From assembly GCA_016197405.1 (NCBI GenBank), contig JACPVR010000009.1, forward strand, positions 1-64,000: DNA of 64,000 nt, in the 5' to 3' direction. Position 1 is the stretch's first letter. Each line of letters opens with the position of its first letter. This DNA is from Mycobacterium sp. GTDB taxonomy: Bacteria; Actinomycetota; Actinomycetes; Mycobacteriales; Mycobacteriaceae. The notes below the pieces were generated by a model, which was not told the DNA's origin, searched no databases, and saw only the letters and a list, made by a program, of their open reading frames with translations. Position numbers and translations under genes: made by a program. Shown one piece after another: positions 30,368 to 40,751 of this stretch.

Positions 30368-31324
30368 TCAGGCCGGCGGTGTGAAGGGCTCGGCCAGCCG
30401 CCGCATCCCGGCGGCGCGCCCCTTGGCCGAGATCACCAGTGCCATCTTGCGGCTGGCTTCGTCGATCATCTCGTCGCCGAGCATCACCGCTCCCCTGGCG
30501 CCGCCTGCCGACGAGGTGTGCCATTCGTAAGCCTCCAGGATCAGCTCGGCGTGGTCGTAATCCTCCTGGCGCGGGCTGAAGATCTCGTTGCCCGCGGCGA
30601 TCTGGTCGGGATGCAGAACCCATTTGCCGTCGTAGCCCAGCGCGGCCGCCCGGCCCGCGACGCGGCGGAACGCCTCGACATCGCGCACCTTCAGATACGG
30701 CCCGTCGACGGCGGCGACACCGTGCGCCCGCGCGGCCACCAGAATGGTCATCAGCACGTGGTGATAGGCGTCGCCGACGTCATAACCCGGCGGCTGCTCC
30801 CCCACCACCAGCGTGCGGGTGTTGAGGCTGGCCATCAGATCGGCGGGCCCCAGCACCAGGGCATGCACCCGCGGGTGGGCGGCGATGGCGTTGATGTTCG
30901 TCAGGCCGCGGGCGTCCTCGATCTGTGCGTCGATCCCGATCCGGCCGACTTCCAGATCGTGGGTCAGTTCCAGCTGCGTCAACAGCAGATCCAGCGCCTG
31001 CACATGCGAGACGTCGGTGACCTTCGGCAGCACCACCACATCGAGTGCCGCGCCCGCGCCTGCCACCACCTCGATGATGTCGCCGTGCGTCCACGGCGTG
31101 GTCCAGTCGTTGACCCGAACGCCGCGCAGCTGACCGGCCCAGCCGGGCTCGGCCAGCGCCGCCGCCACGGTGGCCCGCGCGGCCACTTTCGCCCCCGGCG
31201 CCACCGCGTCTTCGAGGTCGAGGAACACCTCGTCGGCCGGCAGTCCCTTGGCTTTGTCGATCATCTTGCGGCTGCTGCCGGGAACCGACAGGCACGTTCT
31301 ACGGGGGCGATACGCGGTCTTCAC
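30368..31324 (-). CDS. CitE-like (HpcH/HpaI) CoA-ester lyase
   Basis: This 318-residue protein has a TIM-barrel lyase fold. Key blocks are RRTCLSVPGSSRKMIDKA, the metal-site FLDLEDAVAPGAKVAAR, RVNDWTTPWTHGD, IDAQIEDARGLTNI and KWVLHPDQI. Stand-alone CitE-like enzymes cleave or form CoA esters such as citramalyl- or malyl-CoA rather than citrate, because no citrate lyase alpha or gamma subunit is nearby. The GTG at 31324 follows AGGAG at about seven bases. It is divergent from the MgtE-like gene, and the two promoters lie within 24 bases. Confidence 0.88.
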   Translation of the reverse strand: MKTAYRPRRTCLSVPGSSRKMIDKAKGLPADEVFLDLEDAVAPGAKVAARATVAAALAEPGWAGQLRGVRVNDWTTPWTHGDIIEVVAGAGAALDVVVLPKVTDVSHVQALDLLLTQLELTHDLEVGRIGIDAQIEDARGLTNINAIAAHPRVHALVLGPADLMASLNTRTLVVGEQPPGYDVGDAYHHVLMTILVAARAHGVAAVDGPYLKVRDVEAFRRVAGRAAALGYDGKWVLHPDQIAAGNEIFSPRQEDYDHAELILEAYEWHTSSAGGARGAVMLGDEMIDEASRKMALVISAKGRAAGMRRLAEPFTPPA

Positions 31325-31335
31325 GGTTTCACTCC

Positions 31336-31341
31336 TACCCT
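31336..31341 (+). promoter_or_regulatory. Leaderless -10 element of the MgtE-like gene
   Basis: TACCCT ends seven bases before the ATG at 31349. The same short region holds the ribosome-binding site of the divergent CitE-like gene on the other strand, so transcription of one may interfere with the other. Confidence 0.45.
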
Positions 31342-31348
31342 TTGAGGC

Positions 31349-32641
31349 ATGTCGTCGGTCAACAGGGTCTACGTGGCTCGCCTCGCGGGGTTGGTTGTCC
31401 TCGGCCCCGACGGGGAGTCCCTCGGACGGGTGCGCGACGTCGTCATCAGCATCAGCATCGTGCGGCAACAGCCCCGGGTGCTGGGCCTGGTGGTCGAATT
31501 GCTCACTCGGCGCAGAATTTTCGTCCCCATTCTGCGGGTGACGGCCATCGAACCGCACGCCGTGACGCTCAACACCGCCAACGTCTCGCTGCGCCGCTAC
31601 GCCCAGCGTCCCGGCGAGGTGCAGGTGCTGGGTCAGGTGCTGGAGACGCGGGTCCGCGTCAACGATCCCGAGCTGCCGCAGCTGCAGGGCATCGACGTGG
31701 TGGTGATCGATCTCGCGATCGAGCAGGGCCGGTCCCGGGACTGGATGGTGACGCGCGTCGCGGTGCGCAGTCATCGACGGCTGCGCCGCACCACCGTGCA
31801 CGTCGTGGACTGGAACGACGTCACCGGGTTGACGCCGTCGGCGCTGGCCATGCCCGGCCAGGGTGTCGCACAGCTGCTGCACCAGTTCGAGGATCAACGG
31901 CCCGTCGAGGTGGCCGACGCCATCCGTGAGCTGCCGCCCAAACGGCGTACCGAGGTGATCAACGCCCTCGACGACGAACGGCTTGCCGACGTCATGCAGG
32001 AGCTCTCCGAGGACGAACAGACCGAACTGCTGCTCAAACTGGACACCGAGCGCGCCGCCGATGTGCTGGAGGCGATGGATCCCGACGACGCCGCCGACCT
32101 GCTCGGCGTCCTCAACCCCGGCGAGGCCGAGGTGCTGCTGGCCCGGATGCATCCCGAAGACTCCGATCCGGTGCGGCGACTGCTGGCGCACTCGCCGGAC
32201 ACCGCGGGTGGCCTGATGACCTCCGAGCCCGTCGTGCTGGCACCGGACACGACCGTCGCCGAAGCCCTGGCCCGGGTGCGCGACCCCGACCTGACGCCGG
32301 CGCTGTCGTCGCTGGTGTTCGTGGTGCGCCCGCCGACGGCAACTCCGACGGGCCGCTACCTGGGCTGCGTGCACCTGCAACGGTTGTTGCGCGAACCGCC
32401 TGCCTCGCTGGTCAGCGGCATGATCGACGCCGATCTGCCGTCGTTGACCCCGGACAGCTCACTGGCCGCGGTGACGCGGTACTTCGCCGCCTACAACCTG
32501 GTGTGCGGGCCCGTCATCGACGAGGAGAGCCATCTGGTCGGCGCCGTCACCGTCGACGATGTGCTCGACCATCTGCTGCCGCATGACTGGCGGTCGTCGG
32601 CCGAGGAGCCGTCGTTGCCGCTCGCCGAGGGCGCCTCATGA
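31349..32641 (+). CDS. PRC-barrel, MgtE N-terminal and CBS-domain protein without channel (Rv1232c type)
   Basis: This 430-residue soluble protein begins with PRC-barrel-like segments (LAGLVVLGPDGESLGRVRDV; a second near 95-150). An MgtE N-domain of helical repeats follows (about 180-285: RELPPKRRTEVINALDDERL, DPDDAADLLGVLNPGEAEVL). Two CBS modules complete it (about 290-415, beginning GGLMTSEPVVLAP). The MgtE membrane channel is missing, so it is a Mg2+- or nucleotide-sensing module, not a transporter. It is coupled to the DUF1003 membrane protein by an ATGA overlap, which may be its partner. Confidence 0.85.
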   Translation: MSSVNRVYVARLAGLVVLGPDGESLGRVRDVVISISIVRQQPRVLGLVVELLTRRRIFVPILRVTAIEPHAVTLNTANVSLRRYAQRPGEVQVLGQVLETRVRVNDPELPQLQGIDVVVIDLAIEQGRSRDWMVTRVAVRSHRRLRRTTVHVVDWNDVTGLTPSALAMPGQGVAQLLHQFEDQRPVEVADAIRELPPKRRTEVINALDDERLADVMQELSEDEQTELLLKLDTERAADVLEAMDPDDAADLLGVLNPGEAEVLLARMHPEDSDPVRRLLAHSPDTAGGLMTSEPVVLAPDTTVAEALARVRDPDLTPALSSLVFVVRPPTATPTGRYLGCVHLQRLLREPPASLVSGMIDADLPSLTPDSSLAAVTRYFAAYNLVCGPVIDEESHLVGAVTVDDVLDHLLPHDWRSSAEEPSLPLAEGAS

Positions 32642-33180
32642 GCGAGTCCACCCGCAGCCGGCTGGACACCCCGCGCACGTCCCGCTTCAACGCGCCCAGG
32701 TTCGACCTGGAGGCCGTGGGACGGGTCAGCGAGTCCATCGCCCGATTCCTGGGGACCGGCCGGTATCTGGCGATCCAGACCGTCATCGTGATCATCTGGA
32801 TCGCGCTGAACTTGTTTGCCGTGGGCCTGCGCTGGGACCCGTATCCGTTCATCCTGCTCAACCTGGCGTTCTCCACACAGGCCGCCTACGCCGCGCCCCT
32901 GATCCTGCTGGCACAGAACCGGCAGGAGAACCGTGACCGGGTGGCTCTCGACGAGGACCGCAGGCGAGCGCAGCAGACCAAGGCCGACACCGAATTCCTG
33001 GCTCGTGAGCTGGCCGCATTGCGGTTGGCGATCGGCGAGGTGGCCACCCGCGACTACCTTCGCCGCGAGCTCGAAGACATCCACGACAAGCTCGATGCCA
33101 TGCAGAACGGCAAGCCTGCCAAGAAGTCCGGCAAAGGCCGGACGCCGAAGATCGAGCCGTCCGAGGAATCCCTGGCGTGA
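32638..33180 (+). CDS. DUF1003 two-helix membrane protein (Rv1231c type)
   Basis: This 180-residue protein has the DUF1003 core: FLGTGRYLAIQTVIVIIWIA, NLFAVGLRWDPYPFILLNL and APLILLAQNRQENRDRVAL. It thus has two membrane helices (about 40-85) and a long charged C-terminal helix. The tail ends in a Lys/Pro/Glu-rich stretch. The function is unknown. Its ATG overlaps the stop of the MgtE-like gene by four bases, so the two products are made together. Confidence 0.88.
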   Translation: MSESTRSRLDTPRTSRFNAPRFDLEAVGRVSESIARFLGTGRYLAIQTVIVIIWIALNLFAVGLRWDPYPFILLNLAFSTQAAYAAPLILLAQNRQENRDRVALDEDRRRAQQTKADTEFLARELAALRLAIGEVATRDYLRRELEDIHDKLDAMQNGKPAKKSGKGRTPKIEPSEESLA

Positions 33181-33307
33181 GCGCCGACGGCGTGCATTCC
33201 GGTCGGCGGCACCATTGTTGCCACAGCTGCCCCAGGAGTATGTATGGTGACTTGGTTCACAACTGTGTCCGGCGCGTGACCGGACTTCGCATCCCGAGGA
33301 CGGTCGA

Positions 33308-34576
33308 GTGCGCATAGGGGCAGGCCGCGGTTTCCGCCCGGCCCGCGCGACAGACGAGGAGTCTGGCCGCATCCGGGTCAACCGGACCACCCGCACACCC
33401 GCATTCGGAATCGCCGTCATCACACCGTTGGTGCTGGCCGCCGCCGTCGGCGCGGCAGGCCCCGCCACACCGGTCCGCAACGCCGACGTCACGCCCATGG
33501 CCGCCGTCGCACCCAAGCTGCCCGACACCAGCGGGCCGTCGGTGGTCCCGGTCGTCACACCGCAACGCAGTTTCCGGGTGGCCGCCACCGCCGCCTCGGC
33601 GCCGCCGCCGGCCAGTGTGGTGTCGGCACCGGGAGCCCTGCGGATACCTGCGGTGGCACTGGCCGCCTACCGCAACGCCGAGGCCATGATGGCCCGCGGA
33701 GCGCCGGGCTGCGGTGTCAGCTGGAACCTGCTCGCCGGTATCGGACGGATCGAATCCGGGCACGCCAACAACGGCGCCACCGATACCCGCGGCAACCCCG
33801 TCAACCCCATCTACGGACCGTCGCTGGACGGCACGCTGCCCGGCAACGAGATCATCGTCGCGACCAGCCCGCTCGGAAAGCCGACCTACGCGCGCGCCAT
33901 CGGGCCCATGCAGTTCCTGCCCGGAACCTGGTCGCGGTACGCCTCCGACGGTGACGGCGACGGTAAGGCCGACCCGCAGAACGTCTACGACGCCGCGCTG
34001 GCGGCGGCCCGCTACCTGTGCAGCGGCGGGCTCAATCTGCGCGACCAGCGCCAGGTCATGACGGCCATCCTGCGCTACAACAACTCGGTGGCCTACGCCC
34101 GCAATGTGCTCGGCTGGGCCGCCTCCTATGCGACGGGCGTGGCCCCGGTAAATCTGCCGCCGATCACGGGGGCGCCGCCGCCGCTGGCCGACAGTCATCT
34201 GGACAACCCCGAGGGCCTGGGACCCGGCTTGCCGCTGAACGCCAACGGGCTGCCGTCGACCGATCCGCTGGCCCAGATGCCGATCTTCAGCCTCACCCAG
34301 TCCGGTGTCGCCAACCAGCTGCCGGTACCGCCCGGACCAGCTGATCCGGCGGCGCAGGCCGTACCGCTGACCGCGCCCTGCACCATCTTCTGCATCGACA
34401 CCCCGGCCGCGCCGGCCGCACCCGCTGTGCCGCCGCCACCGGTCTGGCTACCGCCGTGGATGCAACCGCCACCACCGCCGGAGGCCGAAGCACCGGTCGC
34501 GCCTGTCGCCCCGGTCGTCCCGGGACCCGTCGCACCCGGACCCGCACCGGGCCCGGCACCCGGACCCGCCGCCTGA
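33308..34576 (+). CDS. Exported lytic murein transglycosylase (Rv1230c type)
   Basis: This 422-residue protein has a membrane-spanning signal near residues 35-55 and then an SLT/MltB-like catalytic domain (about 115-275). Catalytic Glu149 is in AGIGRIESGHANNG; GPMQFLPGTW and the Asp-rich DGDGDGKADPQN loop follow. It should cut peptidoglycan glycan strands outside the membrane. The C-terminal 110 residues are Pro/Ala/Val-rich (PGPAPGPAPGPAA at the end), probably a flexible wall-spanning tail. It starts with GTG. A hairpin follows the stop. Confidence 0.85.
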   Translation: MRIGAGRGFRPARATDEESGRIRVNRTTRTPAFGIAVITPLVLAAAVGAAGPATPVRNADVTPMAAVAPKLPDTSGPSVVPVVTPQRSFRVAATAASAPPPASVVSAPGALRIPAVALAAYRNAEAMMARGAPGCGVSWNLLAGIGRIESGHANNGATDTRGNPVNPIYGPSLDGTLPGNEIIVATSPLGKPTYARAIGPMQFLPGTWSRYASDGDGDGKADPQNVYDAALAAARYLCSGGLNLRDQRQVMTAILRYNNSVAYARNVLGWAASYATGVAPVNLPPITGAPPPLADSHLDNPEGLGPGLPLNANGLPSTDPLAQMPIFSLTQSGVANQLPVPPGPADPAAQAVPLTAPCTIFCIDTPAAPAAPAVPPPPVWLPPWMQPPPPPEAEAPVAPVAPVVPGPVAPGPAPGPAPGPAA

Positions 34577-34590
34577 CCCGGAATCCTGGG

Positions 34591-34652
34591 CGTTGAGCCT
34601 GAACCACGGGCGGGGATATTGCCGAAAACCCGCCCTACGTTCAGCCTCAACG
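34591..34652 (+). terminator. Imperfect 24-bp inverted repeat after the transglycosylase gene
   Basis: Arms 34591-34614 and 34629-34652 pair at 20 of 24 positions: seven outer pairs, one mismatch, six pairs, three mismatches and seven GC-rich inner pairs, with a 14-base loop. It starts 14 bases after the stop at 34576 and lies 98 bases before mrp. This fits transcription termination without a U-tract. Confidence 0.55.
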
Positions 34653-34752
34653 CGAATGAGGTTTTCTTGGGTCCTCCGCCCGACCCCCAAGGCGACTCCT
34701 CAACGGGGCTCGTTCCTCGCCCCGCATCGTCGTCCGCCTAGACTCAGCCGTG

Positions 34753-35889
34753 ATGTCTGAACTCGAATCCGCCGTCCGCGCGGCACTGACCAAGGTGATC
34801 GACCCCGAGCTGCGCAAGCCGATCACCGAACTCGGCATGGTCAAAAGTGTCGACATCCGGCCGGACTCCGCCGTGCACGTCGAGATCTACCTGACCACCG
34901 CGGCCTGCCCCAAGAAGACCGAGATCAGCGACCTGGTCAGCCGCGCCGTCGCCGATGTCGCGGGCACCGGCACCGTGACCGTCGCGCTCGACGTCATGGA
35001 CGACGAGCAGCGCGCCGAACTGCGCAAGTCGCTGCGCGGCGACTCCGGCGGCGGCGAACCGGTCATACCGTTCGCCCAGCCCGGCTCACTGACCCGGGTC
35101 TACGCCGTGGCCTCCGGCAAGGGCGGCGTCGGAAAGTCCAGCGTCACGGTGAATCTCGCGGCCGCGATGGCCGCCCGCGGGCTGTCGGTCGGCCTGCTCG
35201 ACGCCGACATCTACGGCCATTCGGTCCCCCGCATGATGGGCACCGACGACCGGCCCACCCAGGTCGATTCGATGATCATCCCGCCCGTCGCCCACGACGT
35301 GAAGGTCATCAGCATCGCGCAGTTCACCCAGGGCAATACGCCTGTGGTGTGGCGCGGACCGATGCTGCATCGCGCCCTGCAGCAGTTCCTGGCCGACGTC
35401 TACTGGGGCGATCTGGACGTGCTGCTGCTCGACCTGCCGCCCGGAACCGGCGATGTCGCGATCTCGGTCGCACAACTGGTTCCCGGCGCCGAGATCATCG
35501 TCGTGACGACACCGCAGCTGGCCGCCGCCGAGGTCGCCGAGCGCGCCGGGGCGATAGCCCTGCAGACCCGCCAGCGCGTCGTCGGTGTCGTCGAGAACAT
35601 GTCCGGCCTGGTCCTGCCCGACGGCTCCACCATGCAGATCTTCGGTGAGGGCGGCGGCGCGCAGGTGGCCCAGAGCCTGTCGCGCGTCACCGGCGCCGAC
35701 GTGCCGCTGCTGGGCCAGGTGCCGCTGGACCCCGCGCTGGTGACGGCCGGGGACTCCGGGCTTCCGCTGGTGCTGTCGGCACCGGACTCGGCCGCAGGCA
35801 AGGAGCTGCTCGGCATCGCCGACAAGCTCTCGGCGCGCAGACGCGGACTGGCCGGTATGTCGCTGGGCCTGGACACCAACCGGCGCTGA
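34753..35889 (+). CDS. mrp: Mrp/ApbC-type iron-sulfur cluster carrier ATPase
   Basis: This 378-residue cytoplasmic P-loop protein is expected to carry and deliver Fe-S clusters. The N-terminal MIP18/DUF59 domain (about 1-90) contains VIDPELRKPITELGMVK. A deviant Walker A GKGGVGKS is at 122-129, and LLDADIYGHSVPRMMG and LLLDLPPGTGD follow. It lacks the C-terminal CxxC of some homologues; the Cys is elsewhere or absent. A GTG at 34750 directly precedes the ATG at 34753; a TAGACT at 34739-34744 would give a near-leaderless transcript for either. Confidence 0.93.
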   Translation: MSELESAVRAALTKVIDPELRKPITELGMVKSVDIRPDSAVHVEIYLTTAACPKKTEISDLVSRAVADVAGTGTVTVALDVMDDEQRAELRKSLRGDSGGGEPVIPFAQPGSLTRVYAVASGKGGVGKSSVTVNLAAAMAARGLSVGLLDADIYGHSVPRMMGTDDRPTQVDSMIIPPVAHDVKVISIAQFTQGNTPVVWRGPMLHRALQQFLADVYWGDLDVLLLDLPPGTGDVAISVAQLVPGAEIIVVTTPQLAAAEVAERAGAIALQTRQRVVGVVENMSGLVLPDGSTMQIFGEGGGAQVAQSLSRVTGADVPLLGQVPLDPALVTAGDSGLPLVLSAPDSAAGKELLGIADKLSARRRGLAGMSLGLDTNRR

Positions 35890-35893
35890 GAAC

Positions 35894-36301
35894 TCAGGTC
35901 GCGTCGGTGTCGTAAGGCGTCGACGCCGGCGGTGCGGATGGTTCGGCACTCGCCGGCCCGGGGACCTCGGTGGGCCCGCCCGACGACACCGGCTTGACCT
36001 CTGGCGCGTCGAATTTGCCGGTGAACAGCGAGTCGTCGCCGTCCAGCAGATGCTTGGTGATGGCGGCGCGCGGTGTCAGCCCACGCAGTTTGTTCAACTC
36101 GCTGAGCGGCTCGCGTAGATCCTCGAAGTCCGGCCCCAGATCTTCACGCAACTGACTGGTGGCGCCGCTGACGTAGTCACGGGCCTGCCGCAGTGAGCTC
36201 GCGGTCCAGCGGATGGCGCCGGGCAGCCGTTCGGGGCCCAGCACCACCAGGCCGATGACCAGCAGCACCAGCATCTCGCCCCAGCCGACACTGGCGAACA
36301 C
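35894..36301 (-). CDS. tatB: Twin-arginine translocase subunit TatB
   Basis: This 135-residue protein has a single N-terminal membrane helix (about 8-22) with the TatA/B hinge [13 protein letters not shown]. An amphipathic helix ([20 protein letters not shown]) and a Pro/Ala/Ser-rich tail follow. It helps recognise folded Tat substrates at the membrane. The start is a GTG at 36301, six bases after the htrA stop, so it belongs to the sigE-rseA-htrA-tatB transcript direction. Confidence 0.93.
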   Translation of the reverse strand: MFASVGWGEMLVLLVIGLVVLGPERLPGAIRWTASSLRQARDYVSGATSQLREDLGPDFEDLREPLSELNKLRGLTPRAAITKHLLDGDDSLFTGKFDAPEVKPVSSGGPTEVPGPASAEPSAPPASTPYDTDAT

Positions 36302-36307
36302 GGCGGG

Positions 36308-37849
<1,542 letters not shown>

Positions 37850-37890
37850 CTATGTGAGCCGTCCCGGGGCACGGTCCGGCTTGGTCCACC

Positions 37891-38295
37891 CTACCGGCGA
37901 CGGCGCCGGGGTCGGGGTGTGCCGGGAGCTAACTCGCCGGTGACGGGGTTTTCCGCAGTCTCGGGCGGTGTGACCGGCGCATGCGGGATCTGCGACAGCA
38001 GACCCAATAGCGAACTCGGCATGTCGATCGGCAAGGAGTCGCGCAGGGCGGAACGGGCCTGCTTCTGCGCCTCCACCTCGGCGGCGCAGTCGGCGCACAT
38101 CGACAGGTGGTGGGCGGCCCGCAGGTAGGCGTTCATCCGCAGCTCGCCGTCCACATAGGCGGCGATGGCCTCCACGGCCAGGTGTTCGGTGGAGCCGAAC
38201 TGCCTGGGCGCTCCTACCGGGGCGTCACTCTGCGATGCGAACTGGGCGGGCAGCCAGGAGAAGGCCCGGCGGAACACGTGACCACGGTCCACCAT
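37891..38295 (-). CDS. rseA: Anti-sigma-E factor RseA with zinc motif
   Basis: This 134-residue protein binds and inhibits SigE. The N-terminal sequence HVFRRAFSWLPAQFASQSD is nearly that of M. tuberculosis RseA. The zinc-associated anti-sigma motif is His63-x3-Cys67-x2-Cys70 (HLSMCADC), whose oxidation would release SigE. The C-terminus ends in a run of arginines. The ATG at 38295 lies about six bases after AGGAAGGAG; a GTG sits directly before it. It follows sigE by 104 bases. Confidence 0.93.
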   Translation of the reverse strand: MVDRGHVFRRAFSWLPAQFASQSDAPVGAPRQFGSTEHLAVEAIAAYVDGELRMNAYLRAAHHLSMCADCAAEVEAQKQARSALRDSLPIDMPSSLLGLLSQIPHAPVTPPETAENPVTGELAPGTPRPRRRRR

Positions 38296-38399
38296 CACGG
38301 CTCCTTCCTGTCGTTCGCCCGGTCGCAACATGCGTCTCCTTGAATGTAGCGCGCCAACTCCAACGCCACACCCTTGCGGGGCGCATCCGCGCGGTCTCG

Positions 38400-39158
38400 T
38401 CAGGCTGAGCGGCCCGCCAGCTCCGAATCCTGTGAATGTGCTGCCAGGTAGTCCCGAATGCCCTGTCTGCCACGGTGAATACGGCTCCGGACGGTGCCGA
38501 GTTTGACGCCGAGGGTGGCGCCGATCTCTTCGTAGGACAGACCTTCGATATCGCACAGGACGACGGCCGCGCGGAACTCCGGCGGCAACGAGTCCAGCGC
38601 CGCCTGCAGGTCCGGGCCCAGCCGTGAGTCGTGGTAGATCTGCTCGGGGTTCGGATCGGCGGCGGGCACCCGGTCGTAGTCCTCGGGCAGCGCCTCCATG
38701 CGGATCCGGGTGCGGCGACGCACCATGTCGAGGAACAGGTTCGTGGTGATGCGGTGCAGCCAGCCCTCGAACGTGCCGGGCTGATAGTTCTGCACCGAGC
38801 GGAACACCCGGATGAACGTCTCCTGGGTCAGATCCTCGGCATCGTGCTGGTTGCCGGACAGTCGGTAGGCCAGCCGGTACACCCGGTCGGCATGCTGACG
38901 GACCAGGTCGTCCCAGGACGGCATGGCCGCCTGGTCGCCGGTCGCATCGAAGACCGCGGTGCCGTGCATTTCGTCCGCCTGCTCCACCCAGTCGCCGTCG
39001 CGGTACTGCTCAAGATGCGCCATGCTGCTCGGTGCCGCCAGTGTGCTGCTCGTCGGATCCTCCTGGTCCACGCTGCCGTTTGGACTCGGCAGACCTTCTA
39101 CGCCCGAAACGTGGGGCTGTTCGCTGCTATTCCCGGACCAGCGCCCACGGAGTTCCAT
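38400..39158 (-). CDS. sigE: Extracytoplasmic-function sigma factor SigE
   Basis: This 252-residue ECF sigma factor directs envelope-stress transcription. Region 2 includes [20 protein letters not shown] and [19 protein letters not shown]. Region 4 includes [20 protein letters not shown] and [16 protein letters not shown], the -35-binding helix. Sequence identity with M. tuberculosis SigE is very high from about residue 60. The ATG at 39158 gives a length like the known protein; upstream in-frame codons exist and several starts are used in M. tuberculosis. It diverges from the methyltransferase gene. Confidence 0.94.
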   Translation of the reverse strand: MELRGRWSGNSSEQPHVSGVEGLPSPNGSVDQEDPTSSTLAAPSSMAHLEQYRDGDWVEQADEMHGTAVFDATGDQAAMPSWDDLVRQHADRVYRLAYRLSGNQHDAEDLTQETFIRVFRSVQNYQPGTFEGWLHRITTNLFLDMVRRRTRIRMEALPEDYDRVPAADPNPEQIYHDSRLGPDLQAALDSLPPEFRAAVVLCDIEGLSYEEIGATLGVKLGTVRSRIHRGRQGIRDYLAAHSQDSELAGRSA

Positions 39159-39202
39159 GGGGATAACCGTCGTGCACCGGGGTGTGGTTGGCATATGAGC
39201 TA

Positions 39203-39222
39203 ACTGAACTTTTCCTGAGAAA
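39203..39222 (-). promoter_or_regulatory. Paired TTCAG-like direct repeats upstream of sigE, possible MprA site
   Basis: On the minus strand the region reads CTTTCTCAGG then AAAAGTTCAG, two loosely repeated half-sites one helical turn apart, about 45-65 bases before the sigE ATG. The two-component regulator MprA binds loose direct repeats with a TCA core and controls sigE in M. tuberculosis. The match is by eye only. Confidence 0.25.
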
Positions 39223-39331
39223 GCATCGCCTGGCCGCGTCAGCTGGGGTGATCGGACGAAATCGGTCGTCACGAGCATCACCCGTCGGGCGTGTCGCGGC
39301 GCAGACCGCCCGGCGCGGCCCGGGTTGGCTC

Positions 39332-39337
39332 TACGCT
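39332..39337 (+). promoter_or_regulatory. Leaderless -10 element of the O-methyltransferase gene
   Basis: TACGCT ends six bases before the ATG at 39344, and no ribosome-binding site is visible. This supports 39344 as the start. Confidence 0.5.
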
Positions 39338-39343
39338 GCGGGC

Positions 39344-40006
39344 ATGGCAGCTGATGAACCGCCCACCCCGGGCCGGCCGAGTCGCGCCGAATCGGTGGTC
39401 GCCCATGCCGAAGGCTCGATTTCCGAGGACGCGGTGCTGGCGGCCGCGCGAGAACGCGCCGAGGACATCGGCGCCGGAGCGGTCACACCCGCCGTCGGCG
39501 CGCTGCTGAGCCTGCTGGCGCGGCTGTCGAGCGGCAAGGCTGTCGTGGAAGTGGGCACCGGCGCGGGCGTCAGTGGCCTGTGGTTGCTGTCGGGTATGCG
39601 CGAAGACGGCGTGCTGACCACCATCGATATCGAGCCCGAGCACCAACGCATCGCCAAACAGGCGTTCATCGACGGCGGTATCGGTCAGTCGCGTACCCGG
39701 TTGATCGCCGGGCGCGCGCAGGACGTGCTCACCCGGTTGGCCGACGAGTCCTACGACCTGGTGTTCATCGATGCCGAGCCGGCCGATCAGGCCGATTTCG
39801 TGGTCGAGGCCATCCGGTTGTTGCGCCCGGGCGGCGTCGTCGTGGTGCATCGTGCCGCGCTCGGTGGCCGCGCCGGAGATCCGGCGGCGCACGACGCCGA
39901 GGTCGCGGCCGTCCGCGAGGCCGCCCGGCTGATCGCCGAGGACGAACGGTTCACCGCCGTCCTGGTCCCGTTGGGTGACGGCATCCTGGCCGCGGCCAGG
40001 GACTGA
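39344..40006 (+). CDS. SAM-dependent O-methyltransferase (Rv1220c type)
   Basis: This 220-residue cytoplasmic enzyme belongs to the catechol/caffeoyl-CoA O-methyltransferase family. SAM-binding motif I is [16 protein letters not shown] (about 66-81). [16 protein letters not shown] supplies the acidic ribose-binding residue, and [15 protein letters not shown] the metal-binding Asp. The acceptor is unknown. It is divergent from sigE, as in M. tuberculosis. Confidence 0.9.
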   Translation: MAADEPPTPGRPSRAESVVAHAEGSISEDAVLAAARERAEDIGAGAVTPAVGALLSLLARLSSGKAVVEVGTGAGVSGLWLLSGMREDGVLTTIDIEPEHQRIAKQAFIDGGIGQSRTRLIAGRAQDVLTRLADESYDLVFIDAEPADQADFVVEAIRLLRPGGVVVVHRAALGGRAGDPAAHDAEVAAVREAARLIAEDERFTAVLVPLGDGILAAARD

Positions 40007-40053
40007 AGTTTCTTACCTCAGCTTTTCGGTCATCACCCATTGACCCTGCGCTA

Positions 40054-40083
40054 AACGCATGTTTAGCATACTAAACATGCGTT
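40054..40083 (+). promoter_or_regulatory. RaaS autoregulatory operator covering the raaS start codon
   Basis: Arms 40054-40066 and 40071-40083 form a perfect 13-base inverted repeat around CATA. Half-sites CTAAAC/GTTTAG recur at 40051-40056, 40061-40066 and 40071-40076, exactly ten bases apart. TAGCAT at 40064-40069 fits a -10 box seven bases before the ATG at 40077. Bound repressor would cover the promoter and the start codon together. Confidence 0.8.
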
Positions 40084-40751
40084 CAGTCGATGATCTGACG
40101 ACAACCGCCCGGATCCGCGACGCGGCGATCGACCAGTTCGGCCGGCACGGATTCGGCGTCGGGGTGCGCGCGATCGCGACCGCCGCCGGTGTCAGCCCGG
40201 GTCTGGTCATCCACCACTTCGGATCCAAGGACGGGCTGCGCAAGGCCTGCGATGACCACATCGCCGAAGTGGTCCGGGAGTCCAAGAGCGAGTCGCTGCG
40301 CAACGCCGATCCCGCCGCCTGGTTCGCCGCGGTGGCCGAGATCGAGGAGTTCGCGCCGATGATGGCCTATCTGGTGCGCAGCATGCAGAACGGTGGCGAC
40401 CTCGCGACGGTGTTGTGGCGCCGGATGATCGACAACGCCGAGCAGTACATGGACGACGGTGTGCGCGCCGGGACCATCAAGCCGAGCCGGGATCCCAAGG
40501 CGCGCGCCCGGTTCCTCGCGCTGACCGGCGGCGGCGCCTTCCTGCTGTACCTCCAGCTGCACGAGACTCCGACCGACCTGCGCGCGGTATTGCACGACTA
40601 CGCCAATGACATGGTGCTGCCCGCACTGGAGGTCTACACCCAGGGTCTGCTGACCGACTCGACGATGTACGACGCATTCGTCGATCGGCGGGAGCACGGA
40701 ATTGCGATCACCACACCCCCAGGAGAAACCGATGACGTCACCAGCCGATAG
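40077..40751 (+). CDS. raaS: TetR-family repressor RaaS of the downstream ABC exporter
   Basis: This 224-residue repressor corresponds to Rv1219c (RaaS), which controls an efflux pump linked to survival under antimicrobials. The TetR helix-turn-helix is [18 protein letters not shown] with [18 protein letters not shown] (about 12-55). The ligand-binding domain is helical and C-terminal. The ATG at 40077 is preferred over 40059 because it lies seven bases from the -10 box and starts just before the conserved domain. Its last 20 bases overlap the ATPase gene. Confidence 0.9.
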   Translation: MRSVDDLTTTARIRDAAIDQFGRHGFGVGVRAIATAAGVSPGLVIHHFGSKDGLRKACDDHIAEVVRESKSESLRNADPAAWFAAVAEIEEFAPMMAYLVRSMQNGGDLATVLWRRMIDNAEQYMDDGVRAGTIKPSRDPKARARFLALTGGGAFLLYLQLHETPTDLRAVLHDYANDMVLPALEVYTQGLLTDSTMYDAFVDRREHGIAITTPPGETDDVTSR

